DNA from: Caryophanales bacterium UBA2289
GTDB lineage: Bacteria > Bacillota_I > Bacilli_A > Izemoplasmatales > Hujiaoplasmataceae
Direction of reading: 5' to 3'
NCBI GenBank assembly: GCA_002345505.1
Contig: DDWJ01000002.1
Location: 1 to 37,869, forward strand
Length of the DNA stretch: 37,869 bases
In this document: positions 23,248 to 31,597 of the stretch, piece by piece
Layout of the letters: each line of letters begins with the position of its first letter
How positions within the stretch are numbered: position 1 is the first letter of the stretch
The notes under the pieces: model-generated
What the model saw: only the letters and a program-made list of their open reading frames with translations
What the model was told of the DNA's origin: nothing
Database searches by the model: none
Position numbers and translations under genes: made by a program

Positions 23248-25872
23248 TTATTTTCTTGGATTCTTAATGTTTGCGTGTGCCGCAGCAAGTCTAGCTATTG
23301 GTACACGGAATGGAGAACATGATACATAGTTCAAGCCAACATTATGACAGAAATCAATTGATGCTGGGTCACCACCGTGCTCACCGCAGATACCTAATTT
23401 AATATTAGGTCTTGTTGCTTGTCCACCCTTAACAGCCATATCCATTAATTTACCAACGCCTTTAACGTCAACGTGTGCGAATGGATCAGATTCAAAGACT
23501 TTCTTATCATAGTAATCAGCTAAGAATTTACCAGCGTCATCTCTTGAGAAACCGAAAGTCATTTGCGTTAAGTCATTAGTACCGAATGAGAAGAACTCAG
23601 CTTCTTTAGCAATTTCATCAGCTAATAAAGCAGCACGAGGAATCTCAATCATAGTACCTACTGAATATTCTAACTCAATTCCAGATTCTTTAATAATTTC
23701 ATCAGCCACTGCTACAACGATATCTTTAATATATTTCAATTCTTTGATTTCGCCTACTAGTGGAATCATGATTTCTGGAATAACTTTTAAGCCCTTCTTA
23801 GTTACGATAATAGCAGCTTCGATAACAGCTCTTGTTTGCATCTTAGCAATTTCAGGATAAGTAATTGATAATCTTACCCCTCTATGACCTAACATTGGGT
23901 TAGTTTCATGAAGACTTTCAACTGTCGCTTTTAACTCTTCAAAAGTAAGTCCCATTTCCTTAGCTAATTCTTTGATATCTTCATCTTCATTAGGTAAGAA
24001 TTCATGTAGAGGTGGGTCTAAGTAACGAATTGTTACTGGATGACCATGCATTTCTTCATAAAGACCAACGAAGTCTTCTCTTTGCATAGGCAATAATTTA
24101 TTTAAAGCTTTTTGTCTTTCTTCTAATGTATTAGAAACAATCATCTCACGCATAGCTTTGATTCTTTCGCCTTCAAAGAACATATGTTCTGTACGGCAAA
24201 GTCCGATACCTTCAGCACCGAAATCATAAGCAACTTTAGCGTCTCTTGGATTGTCAGCATTTGTTCTAACTTTTAAAGCTCTGAACTTGTCAGCCCAAGT
24301 CATTAATTTAGCGAAGTCACCACTTACTGTTGCATCCATAGTCTTAACTTCTTCACCATAGATATTACCAGTAGATCCGTCTAGAGAAATATAATCGCCT
24401 TCATAATACTTCTTGCCTTCAACTTCAAAATATTTCTTTTCTTCATAAACTTTAACAGTGCCAGCACCAGCTACACAGCAAGTACCCATACCTCTAGCAA
24501 CAACCGCTGCATGAGATGTCATACCGCCACGGCTTGTTAAAACACCGCTAGCAACAACCATACCTTCGATATCTTCAGGAGATGTTTCTTGTCTAACAAG
24601 AATAACTGGTTTTCCATCTTTAGCCATTTCCGCAGCTCTTTCAGCTGTGAAAACTGCTCTACCAGTAGCTGCACCAGGTGATGCATTTAATCCCTTAGCG
24701 ATTATCTTAGCATTCTTCAAACTTTCAGGTTCGAATTGAGGATGTAGCAATGAATCCAATTGAGCTGGATCAACTTTTAATACTGCTTCTTTTTCAGTAA
24801 TTAAACCTTCTTCAACCATATCGATAGCAATCTTTAAAGCTGCTTGAGCGGTTCTCTTACCATTTCTTGTTTGTAACATATAAAGTACGCCTTTTTCAAT
24901 GGTGAATTCCATATCTTGCATATCTTTATAATGTTGTTCTAATTTATGAGAAATTTCTCTGAATTGTTTATAAATAGCAGGATTGTCTTTTTCTAATTCT
25001 GAAATTGGTTTTGGAGTTCTGATACCAGCAACTACGTCTTCACCTTGTGCATTGAATAAATACTCGCCGTAAAATTCGTTTTCACCAGTAGAAGGATTTC
25101 TTGTAAAAGCAACACCAGTACCACTATCTTCACCCATATTACCGAAAACCATGCCTTGAACGTTAACAGCTGTACCCCATTCATAAGGAATGTTATTAAG
25201 TCTTCTGTAAACGTTAGCTCTTGGATTGTCCCAAGATCTGAATACTGCTTCAACAGCTCCAATTAATTGTTTTCTTGGATCTTGAGGGAATGGTTCGCCT
25301 TTTAATTCAAGATATCTTGCTTTAAAACCTTCAACGATTTCTTTTAAATCTTCTGCACTTAAATGCGTGTCTTCTTCAATTCCTAATTCTTCCTTCTTAG
25401 CATCAAAAATTTCTTCGAAATTACTCTTGCTAATTTCCATAACAACATCACTAAACATTGTGATGAAACGACGATAAGAGTCATAAGCGAAACGAGGATT
25501 GTTAGTTTGTTTTGCCAAACCTTCAACTGCAACGTCATTTAAACCAAGATTAAGGATTGTATCCATCATCCCTGGCATAGAAGCTCTAGCACCAGAACGA
25601 ACTGATACTAAGAATGGATTTTCATTATCTCCGAATTTCTTACCTGCGATTTTTTCTGTTTCTTCTAAAGCTTTGAAAATTTGATCGATAATTGTGTCAT
25701 TGATACGTCTGCCATCCTTGTAATATTGGGTACAAGCTTCTGTAGAAACTGTAAACCCTTGAGGAACAGGCATACCAAGTTTTGTCATCTCAGCTAGGTT
25801 AGCACCCTTACCACCAAGAAGATTCTTCATTGAAGCATCTGCTTCCTTGAATAAATAAACAAATTTAGTCAT
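23248..25872 (-). CDS. ppdK: Pyruvate, phosphate dikinase
   Basis: 874 aa, full length. It interconverts pyruvate + ATP + Pi and PEP + AMP + PPi, often running glycolytically in anaerobes. ATP-grasp domain with GGKGANLAEM (20-29), VRSGARASMPGMMDTILNLG (91-110) and MLQTRNGKRTAQAA; central phosphohistidine domain with SRGGMTSHAAVVARGMG (catalytic His454, regulatory Thr452 position); C-terminal PEP/pyruvate barrel with GIGLCRTEHMFF, TIRYLDPPLHEFLP and SFGTNDLTQMTFGFSRDD, and C/HGGDPASIDF near the end. AAAGGA lies 7 bases upstream of the ATG. Monocistronic, no ppdK regulator gene beside it. Confidence 0.97.
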   Translation of the reverse strand: MTKFVYLFKEADASMKNLLGGKGANLAEMTKLGMPVPQGFTVSTEACTQYYKDGRRINDTIIDQIFKALEETEKIAGKKFGDNENPFLVSVRSGARASMPGMMDTILNLGLNDVAVEGLAKQTNNPRFAYDSYRRFITMFSDVVMEISKSNFEEIFDAKKEELGIEEDTHLSAEDLKEIVEGFKARYLELKGEPFPQDPRKQLIGAVEAVFRSWDNPRANVYRRLNNIPYEWGTAVNVQGMVFGNMGEDSGTGVAFTRNPSTGENEFYGEYLFNAQGEDVVAGIRTPKPISELEKDNPAIYKQFREISHKLEQHYKDMQDMEFTIEKGVLYMLQTRNGKRTAQAALKIAIDMVEEGLITEKEAVLKVDPAQLDSLLHPQFEPESLKNAKIIAKGLNASPGAATGRAVFTAERAAEMAKDGKPVILVRQETSPEDIEGMVVASGVLTSRGGMTSHAAVVARGMGTCCVAGAGTVKVYEEKKYFEVEGKKYYEGDYISLDGSTGNIYGEEVKTMDATVSGDFAKLMTWADKFRALKVRTNADNPRDAKVAYDFGAEGIGLCRTEHMFFEGERIKAMREMIVSNTLEERQKALNKLLPMQREDFVGLYEEMHGHPVTIRYLDPPLHEFLPNEDEDIKELAKEMGLTFEELKATVESLHETNPMLGHRGVRLSITYPEIAKMQTRAVIEAAIIVTKKGLKVIPEIMIPLVGEIKELKYIKDIVVAVADEIIKESGIELEYSVGTMIEIPRAALLADEIAKEAEFFSFGTNDLTQMTFGFSRDDAGKFLADYYDKKVFESDPFAHVDVKGVGKLMDMAVKGGQATRPNIKLGICGEHGGDPASIDFCHNVGLNYVSCSPFRVPIARLAAAHANIKNPRK

Positions 25873-25921
25873 AATTGATTCCTTTCTTATATACTTAATT
25901 TATATTGAACAACCGTTAAAA

Positions 25922-25950
25922 ATTATAACAAAAAACTATAATTAATTCAA
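25922..25950 (-). promoter_or_regulatory. ppdK promoter
   Basis: TTGAAT (25945-25950), 17-base spacer, perfect TATAAT (25922-25927); leader of about 45 bases. Confidence 0.75.
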
Positions 25951-25979
25951 ATTAAAACACTTTGAAACGAATGAAAACG

Positions 25980-27581
25980 CTACAATTTACTAAAAATCAC
26001 TTCAGAACGTGATTTTATGTAATAAAAGACTCCAGCAAACAATAAAATATTCAATAAAGATAGCAATAAAACTAACACAAAGAACGAAAAACTATTTGCA
26101 AGGTAATAATAGATAAATCCATTTATCGTTAGAATCAACCATGAAGACAACATTCCTAAAAATGCCCCGATACTTTGCTTTACAACTTCAGTTTCACTAA
26201 CGAAATTGAATTTCGGAAAATGGAGATTGATAATTGATCCTAATCCTGAACTTAAGAAGCATAAACTGCCGATAAAAACCATCATTATCAAAACATTAAA
26301 CACATTAAGCCCCAAAGCATATCCGCTCATAAATATCGCAAATATCGCCACCGGTAATGTAAGCAATACGTTAAACAACATCTTACCAAACATAACTGTA
26401 CTAGCCTTAATTGGTAACGACTTTAGAACCCAAAAATTCTTACCCTCTAGAGATAAACTAATAGCTGAAGTAAAGACCATAGAAATTAAAAAACCTAATA
26501 ACAATAACAAAACAACTTCTATATCAATACCTAAAGCCACAAATTCACCTAAGAAAGCACTTAAATTATCTTTAAAGATAACTACTGCAATTCCAGCAAG
26601 AGCCATCATAATAACCCCAAAGCCATTATTGAAAACGTAAATGGTGACTCCAAAGAACTTTTTTGTTTCTTTACTAATAATGTTCATCAAGATACTTCTT
26701 TGTTTAGAAGTTACTTTCTTTTTATTAGTTGTTCTTGTAACAACGCTTCTTTGATTAGTGTTTTTAACAAGGTTTTGAATTAAGTAAACAAAGCCAGTCA
26801 AAAACGCAACACTTAATCCAATCACTCCTAAAGCTGCTAAAATATTTAAATCATCAACGGCTAGAGTGAACCACTTACTTGTGATTAAATATTTAGTCGC
26901 ACCTTCAATAAAACCAAGTTGTCCTTCAATTGGATTGCCATTACTAAAATTCATTGAGAATGACAAAAACATAATTCCTAGGAAAAACACAAACATCAAG
27001 ATAATATTTAGTGCTTTACCAAATCGAAATCTTGTTGAAAAATTTGCTATCAAAAGCGAAACGAAAGAAAATAAAACTAATGGAATAAAAGGAATAAACA
27101 ACAATAACAATATCATCATTAAAAGTTTAACTACATCAAAACCTCCATGATAAAAATAACTGAAAGCTATTGGCGCAGAAACCGTAAATATAGTTAAATA
27201 AATGAAACTCATCATCACTGTCATCTTAGCTAATATTACCGTTTTTCCCTTAATAGGAAGCGGTTCTAAGATATCATAATCTTTATAATGGAAGATATAT
27301 CCATTAGCTCTAAAAAGCACAAACATAATAGATAAGCCTGTAGCGTAGATAAAGATAAAATTAAGCAGTAAATCGCCCATTCCCGCTTCAGTTAAAACTT
27401 TACCTAAATCAAAAAACATCAGTCCGATTGTAAAAAGAATTGAACCAAACCCATAGATAATTGCGAAGATAATAAAGATTGCTTTTGTTTTAGAAGACTT
27501 TAAATCTGTACCTAATATTCTCTTAAAACTTAAGTTTTCTTTAAAGAAAACCTTCATTAACTTAAAGTACATCATGCTCAT
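25980..27581 (-). CDS. ABC-type exporter permease (ABC-2-like)
   Basis: 533 aa with about twelve hydrophobic segments in two similar halves separated by a basic cytosolic stretch near residues 275-300 (TNQRSVVTRTTNKKKVTSKQR). The pattern YILEPLPIKGKTVILAKM / FWVLKSLPIKASTVMFGKM repeats once in each half, the known amphipathic signature of large Firmicutes ABC exporters. The substrate is unknown. The start overlaps the end of the ATPase gene by 20 bases, so the two are coupled. A downstream in-frame ATG within the overlap would also be possible. Confidence 0.8.
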   Translation of the reverse strand: MSMMYFKLMKVFFKENLSFKRILGTDLKSSKTKAIFIIFAIIYGFGSILFTIGLMFFDLGKVLTEAGMGDLLLNFIFIYATGLSIMFVLFRANGYIFHYKDYDILEPLPIKGKTVILAKMTVMMSFIYLTIFTVSAPIAFSYFYHGGFDVVKLLMMILLLLFIPFIPLVLFSFVSLLIANFSTRFRFGKALNIILMFVFFLGIMFLSFSMNFSNGNPIEGQLGFIEGATKYLITSKWFTLAVDDLNILAALGVIGLSVAFLTGFVYLIQNLVKNTNQRSVVTRTTNKKKVTSKQRSILMNIISKETKKFFGVTIYVFNNGFGVIMMALAGIAVVIFKDNLSAFLGEFVALGIDIEVVLLLLLGFLISMVFTSAISLSLEGKNFWVLKSLPIKASTVMFGKMLFNVLLTLPVAIFAIFMSGYALGLNVFNVLIMMVFIGSLCFLSSGLGSIINLHFPKFNFVSETEVVKQSIGAFLGMLSSWLILTINGFIYYYLANSFSFFVLVLLLSLLNILLFAGVFYYIKSRSEVIFSKL

Positions 27582-28284
27582 TCAACAACTCAATAAATAG
27601 ATTTTCTAAAGATTGATCTTTGATAATTTCTTCAGTTCTTCCATTAGCCACAATCTTACCATTTTTAATGATTGCTACTTTATTACATAATTTTTCCGCA
27701 ACTTCTAATACATGGGTTGAAAAGAAAATTAAAGCTCCGTTATCGACAAGTTCATGAAATACTTCTTTAAGCAAAAATGAAGCTTTTGGATCCAAACCAA
27801 CAAATGGTTCATCTAAAAGCATAACTTTAGGTGAGTGAATAAGGGCAGACATAATCACAATTTTTTGTTTCATCCCATGAGAATAAGATGATATTGGATT
27901 ATTGAGCACTTGATCCATTTCAAACATCGATGCGTATTTATTGATTAAATTTCTTCTTTTTTCTAAATCGACAGCGAATGCATCCGCAATAAAATCTAAA
28001 TATTGAATTCCTGTCAACGCATCATAAATATCCGGGTTATCCGGAATATAAGCAATCAGTTTCTTTGCCTCTAAACCTTCTTTTTCAATTGACTTACCAA
28101 AAATGGTAATCTCACCACTATCAAATTTTAAAATCCCCGAAATTGATTTTAATAATGTGGTTTTACCAGCACCATTATGACCGATAAAGCCATAAATATC
28201 TCCTGGTAAAATTTCTAAGTTAATCCCATCAATCGCTTTTTTCTTTTGATCGTAAGATTTTGAAACATTTGTAATTTTTAGCAT
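27562..28284 (-). CDS. ABC transporter ATP-binding protein
   Basis: 240 aa from the ATG at 28284 with GGAGGG seven bases upstream; the upstream in-frame extension is not family-like. Walker A GHNGAGKTT, Q-loop region AYIPDNPDIYDALTG, signature SYSHGMKQK (SHGMK where most have SGGQ), Walker B VMLLDEP and H-loop FFSTHVLEVAE. It energises the permease encoded next, with which it overlaps. The group resembles YtrB/EcsA-type exporters; no solute-binding protein is present, consistent with export. Confidence 0.92.
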   Translation of the reverse strand: MLKITNVSKSYDQKKKAIDGINLEILPGDIYGFIGHNGAGKTTLLKSISGILKFDSGEITIFGKSIEKEGLEAKKLIAYIPDNPDIYDALTGIQYLDFIADAFAVDLEKRRNLINKYASMFEMDQVLNNPISSYSHGMKQKIVIMSALIHSPKVMLLDEPFVGLDPKASFLLKEVFHELVDNGALIFFSTHVLEVAEKLCNKVAIIKNGKIVANGRTEEIIKDQSLENLFIELLNEHDVL

Positions 28285-28378
28285 ATTTTTTCCCTCCATA
28301 AACATATCTATTATACACTTATCAAATTCTAAAATAAATAACCCAAAAGAAAACGCACAAATCATGCATATATAATCC

Positions 28379-28407
28379 TTGATTTTTACAATTTATTTAA
28401 TTATAAT
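28379..28407 (+). promoter_or_regulatory. Promoter of tRNA-Thr
   Basis: TTGATT (28379-28384), 17-base spacer, perfect TATAAT (28402-28407); the tRNA begins 10 bases later. Confidence 0.75.
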
Positions 28408-28416
28408 ATTAAATAA

Positions 28417-28490
28417 GCTCCTATAGTTTAGTGGTAAAACGCAGCAATGGTAATGCTGAAATTCTAGTTCGATTCTAGGTAGGAGCACCA
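28417..28490 (+). tRNA. tRNA-Thr (anticodon GGU)
   Basis: 74 bases with encoded CCA. Acceptor GCTCCTA/TAGGAGC, discriminator A; D arm GTTTAGTGGTAAAAC; anticodon stem CAGCA/TGCTG with loop ATGGTAA (GGT, reads ACC/ACT); T arm CTAGTTCGATTCTAG. A single gene between two minus-strand operons. Confidence 0.92.
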
Positions 28491-28500
28491 TCATAAAAAT

Positions 28501-28530
28501 AAAAGTCAGCCGGAGCTGACTTTTCTTTTT
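28501..28530. terminator. Bidirectional terminator between tRNA-Thr and glgC
   Basis: Perfect 10-bp stem AAAAGTCAGC/GCTGACTTTT around CGGA, followed by CTTTTT on the right and A-rich on the left. Confidence 0.88.
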
Positions 28531-29767
28531 ATCTAATCGTTTCTCCGCTGTTGATTTTATTTAAAGAAACTTTACCTAACTCTGCCCCTTGGAATATTCT
28601 AACATTCCTTCCGACAACCATTTTTTCCGGTACATTTAAATGTTTACCTAATACAGTAATTCCTGTCGTTAAAAGTTCTGGGTGTTCAATATTAGGCGTT
28701 AAATCATCACCAAAACCTACCTTTGCATAAGCGCCGATCAAAGTATGCTTATCGATGATACAGTTATCTACAACTGCCCCCGGCATAATTTCAACGTCAT
28801 TCAAAATAACCGAATTTCTAACCGTCGCAAAAGGATGAACAATAACTCCCGGACTTAATACGCTTCTTTCAACTGTCCCGGCGACAATTGAACCGTTGGA
28901 TAACAATGCTTGTTTAATACTAGCCTTTGATCCAACCTTAACTGCCGGCAACTCTTCAGATCTCGTATAAATCTTCCAACTAGGATCATACATGTCTAAT
29001 TGGATTTTATCAACGGTTTCAATCAAACCTAAATTAGTTTCAAGATAAGACTCATATGTTCCGACGTCCTTCCAATATCCATAAAATTTATAAGCAAAAA
29101 CTGGATTTTCATGAATCATTTTCGGTATGATATGCTTGCCAAAATCCAAATCTGGGTTATCCATTTCTTTTAAATACTTAATTAATACGTCGGTATTAAA
29201 AACATAAATACCCATTGAAGCCATTGTTAAAGTAGTGTTCTTTGGTTTTTCCACAAACTCATTGATTCTTAAGTTTTCATCCGCTGAAAGCATACCAAAA
29301 TGATGTGCATCCTTAGGATCAACTATGTTAACCCCTACTGTAAGGCTGGCATTATTTTCAATATGTTTATCAATCATCTTCCGGTAATTCATCTTATAAA
29401 TATGATCTCCAGAAAGAATCAAAACATAATCAGCCTTTACTTGTTCAATATAATGAATATTCTTTCTAACCGCATCAGCCGTACCCATATACCACTCATT
29501 ATGAGGTTGTAAAAGCGTGACCTTAGAATCTCTTCTATCTAAGTCCCACGGTTTACCACTACCGATGTGATCATTTAAAGAAAACGGTAAATACTGCGTT
29601 AAGATCGCGATATCATAAATACCCGAATTAGCACAGTTTGATAATGTAAAGTCAATGATACGGTACTTTCCCGCAAACGGAACCGAAGGTTTAACTCGGT
29701 TTTCTGATAAGATATCTAACCTAGTTCCTCTTCCGCCTGCTAAGATTAAAGCTAAGACTTTCTTCAT
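28529..29767 (-). CDS. glgC: Glucose-1-phosphate adenylyltransferase (ADP-glucose pyrophosphorylase)
   Basis: 412 aa. It makes ADP-glucose from ATP and glucose 1-phosphate for glycogen synthesis. Nucleotidyltransferase domain: LILAGGRGTRLDILSENRVKPSVPFAGKYRIIDF, SGDHIYKMNY, VEKP and FYGYWKDVGTYESY; C-terminal left-handed beta-helix with repeated hydrophobic hexads (VERSVLSPGVIVHPFATVRNSVIL). Catalytic features point to GlgC rather than the non-catalytic GlgD: the GRGTRL loop and the KP and EKP motifs are intact. Last gene of the ATPase-glgA-DUF-glgC operon, 23 bases after the DUF gene. Confidence 0.93.
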   Translation of the reverse strand: MKKVLALILAGGRGTRLDILSENRVKPSVPFAGKYRIIDFTLSNCANSGIYDIAILTQYLPFSLNDHIGSGKPWDLDRRDSKVTLLQPHNEWYMGTADAVRKNIHYIEQVKADYVLILSGDHIYKMNYRKMIDKHIENNASLTVGVNIVDPKDAHHFGMLSADENLRINEFVEKPKNTTLTMASMGIYVFNTDVLIKYLKEMDNPDLDFGKHIIPKMIHENPVFAYKFYGYWKDVGTYESYLETNLGLIETVDKIQLDMYDPSWKIYTRSEELPAVKVGSKASIKQALLSNGSIVAGTVERSVLSPGVIVHPFATVRNSVILNDVEIMPGAVVDNCIIDKHTLIGAYAKVGFGDDLTPNIEHPELLTTGITVLGKHLNVPEKMVVGRNVRIFQGAELGKVSLNKINSGETIR

Positions 29768-29789
29768 AAACTACCCTCTTACTTTCATA

Positions 29790-30137
29790 TTAATATTCTT
29801 GATAACCTTTTGCTAATAATATTCTTCTCAAACCATTGACAAAATTCTTATCAGCTCCCCAAGAAAACTTAAAAAGCCAACTTTGTCCCGCACCACTTGA
29901 GATACATTCAACTCTGCTGTCATTTGTATTTCCTGTAACTAAAATACTTAAACTCGCTCGGTTTGATGCTCGGTAATAAAATTTTTCATATACAAACATA
30001 AATACATGGAAATCATCACTAGATTGTTTTGATTCACCAACAAGTTCTACCGAAAACCCTAAATTATTTACTTCATTCTTTATTGTCGCACAGGTTTGAA
30101 AAACCGATATGTTACCCTTAAATCTTGCACTCGCCAT
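29790..30137 (-). CDS. Small conserved protein, possibly DUF6054 family
   Basis: 115 aa, no signal or membrane segment. Predicted alternating alpha and beta: an N-terminal helix with one Cys (VFQTCATIKNEVNNLG), a strand-rich middle (HVFMFVYEKFYYRASNRASLSILVTG) and a GAGQSWLFKFSWGADKNFVNGLRRIL block ending near the C-terminus. The middle and the GAGQ..F.K block look like the DUF6054 family, from memory and not checked. It sits between glgA (4 bases apart) and glgC with GAGAGG seven bases before the ATG, so a role with glycogen synthesis is suggested by context only. Confidence 0.6.
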   Translation of the reverse strand: MASARFKGNISVFQTCATIKNEVNNLGFSVELVGESKQSSDDFHVFMFVYEKFYYRASNRASLSILVTGNTNDSRVECISSGAGQSWLFKFSWGADKNFVNGLRRILLAKGYQEY

Positions 30138-30140
30138 ATA

Positions 30141-31565
30141 TTAACCTCTCAGCAAATCTCTGTATATGCCTTTATAGATAGTAGCGGATTTCTGCCAAGA
30201 AAAATCACTACTCATAGCATTTTCAATCAATCTATCCCAATTCAACTTATCACTTTTATAGATATGAAGTGCATATCTAATTACATGCATCATATCATGA
30301 GCATTGAAATTAGCAAAACTAAAACCAGTGCCGCTCTTTTCATACTCGTTAAAAGGTTCAATCGTATCAACTAATCCACCAGTTTCTCTCACAATCGGAA
30401 TGGTTCCATATTTAAGGGCAATAATTTGTCCCAAACCGCATGGTTCAAACTTTGACGGCATTAAGAACATATCGCTTGCCGCGTAAATCAAATGCGCCAA
30501 CTCATTAGAATAACCGATATAAGCTTTAACCTTTCTAGGGAACTTGATTTCCAGTTCCTTGAAGTAATTCTCATAACTTGCTTCGCCGTTACCAAGGAGT
30601 ATAAAACTGAAATCATCAACTGCTAACATCTCCTCAAAAACTCTCTCAATCAAATCAATTCCTTTTTGATTTACAAGTCTTGAGATTAAACTAATAACCG
30701 GTCTTTGAAGTGGAAAATCAATTCCTAATTTTTTAAATAAAGCTTTCTTGTTTTCTAACTTACCAAGCTTATAATCTTCTATAGAAAAATTCTTCGGAAT
30801 TAACTTATCTTTTTCAGGACTAAACTCATTATAATCAACGCCATTTAAAACACCGATAACATCACTGCCTCTTTGTTTTAAAAGATTCTGCATGCCATAA
30901 CCATAATAATCAGTCAGAATTTCTTGAGCATAATTAGGCGAAACAGTCGTAATGATATCCGCACAAACAATACCAGTCTTTAAGAAGTTTAAGTTTCCTT
31001 CAAACTCAAATCTTGTATCATAATCGATGTTAAAAACTTTATAATCTTGTAAAGGAAAAACCCCTTGATAAGCCATATTATGTAAACTAAGCACAGTCTT
31101 TATCTTTAAAGACTTATACTTCTTTTCAAGTAACAAAGGTATCATTGCTGTATGCCAATCGTGGACATGAATAACATCACTTTTAAAATCTAAACGTTTC
31201 AAACTCTCTAAAACAGCTAACTGAAAATAAGCAAACCTTTTAAACTCATCTCCATAATTATATACATTATCTCTTGAACCAAAATAAAAATCGTTATCGA
31301 TAAAGTAATATATAATATTCCCTTTCTTTAAACTCTTAACTCCCACATATTGTTCTTCGAACTCAAAATCAAACTTAAAGTTCAAAACATCTTGAGCCTT
31401 ATTCTTATACTGCTTAGGAATACTCTTATAAAAGGGTAAAATAACTCTTGTTTCAACACCCTTTAACCTTTTAATCTCATTAGGAAGCGAACCCACTACA
31501 TCTGCCAAACCACCGATTTTTACAAATGGTGAGCATTCAGCACTAACATGCAATACATTTAACAT
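30141..31565 (-). CDS. glgA: Glycogen synthase (ADP-glucose dependent, GT5)
   Basis: 474 aa from the ATG at 31565 (GGAGG ten bases upstream; a TTG nine bases earlier is too close to the site). It extends alpha-1,4-glucan chains from ADP-glucose. N-terminal LHVSAECSPFVKIGGLADVVGSLP holds the KxGGL ADP-glucose motif; HVHDWHTAMIPLLL, TVLSLHNMAYQG and SPNYAQEI follow; GVLNGVDYNEFSP and SRLVNQKGIDLI begin the second Rossmann domain; SKFEPCGLGQIIALKYGTIPIVRETGGLVDT is the conserved C-terminal nucleotide site with Glu. glgB and glgP are not in the window. Confidence 0.95.
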   Translation of the reverse strand: MLNVLHVSAECSPFVKIGGLADVVGSLPNEIKRLKGVETRVILPFYKSIPKQYKNKAQDVLNFKFDFEFEEQYVGVKSLKKGNIIYYFIDNDFYFGSRDNVYNYGDEFKRFAYFQLAVLESLKRLDFKSDVIHVHDWHTAMIPLLLEKKYKSLKIKTVLSLHNMAYQGVFPLQDYKVFNIDYDTRFEFEGNLNFLKTGIVCADIITTVSPNYAQEILTDYYGYGMQNLLKQRGSDVIGVLNGVDYNEFSPEKDKLIPKNFSIEDYKLGKLENKKALFKKLGIDFPLQRPVISLISRLVNQKGIDLIERVFEEMLAVDDFSFILLGNGEASYENYFKELEIKFPRKVKAYIGYSNELAHLIYAASDMFLMPSKFEPCGLGQIIALKYGTIPIVRETGGLVDTIEPFNEYEKSGTGFSFANFNAHDMMHVIRYALHIYKSDKLNWDRLIENAMSSDFSWQKSATIYKGIYRDLLRG

Positions 31566-31597
31566 ATTATTCAATCCTCCTTAAATATCTATATTAA

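Noticed and set aside
25032..25262. Second minus-strand frame inside ppdK
   Set aside because: Out-of-frame shadow within an intact, highly conserved enzyme gene.
26206..26640. Plus-strand frame of 144 codons opposite the ABC permease
   Set aside because: Lysine/asparagine/isoleucine-rich antisense shadow of membrane helices; no ribosome-binding site or family likeness.
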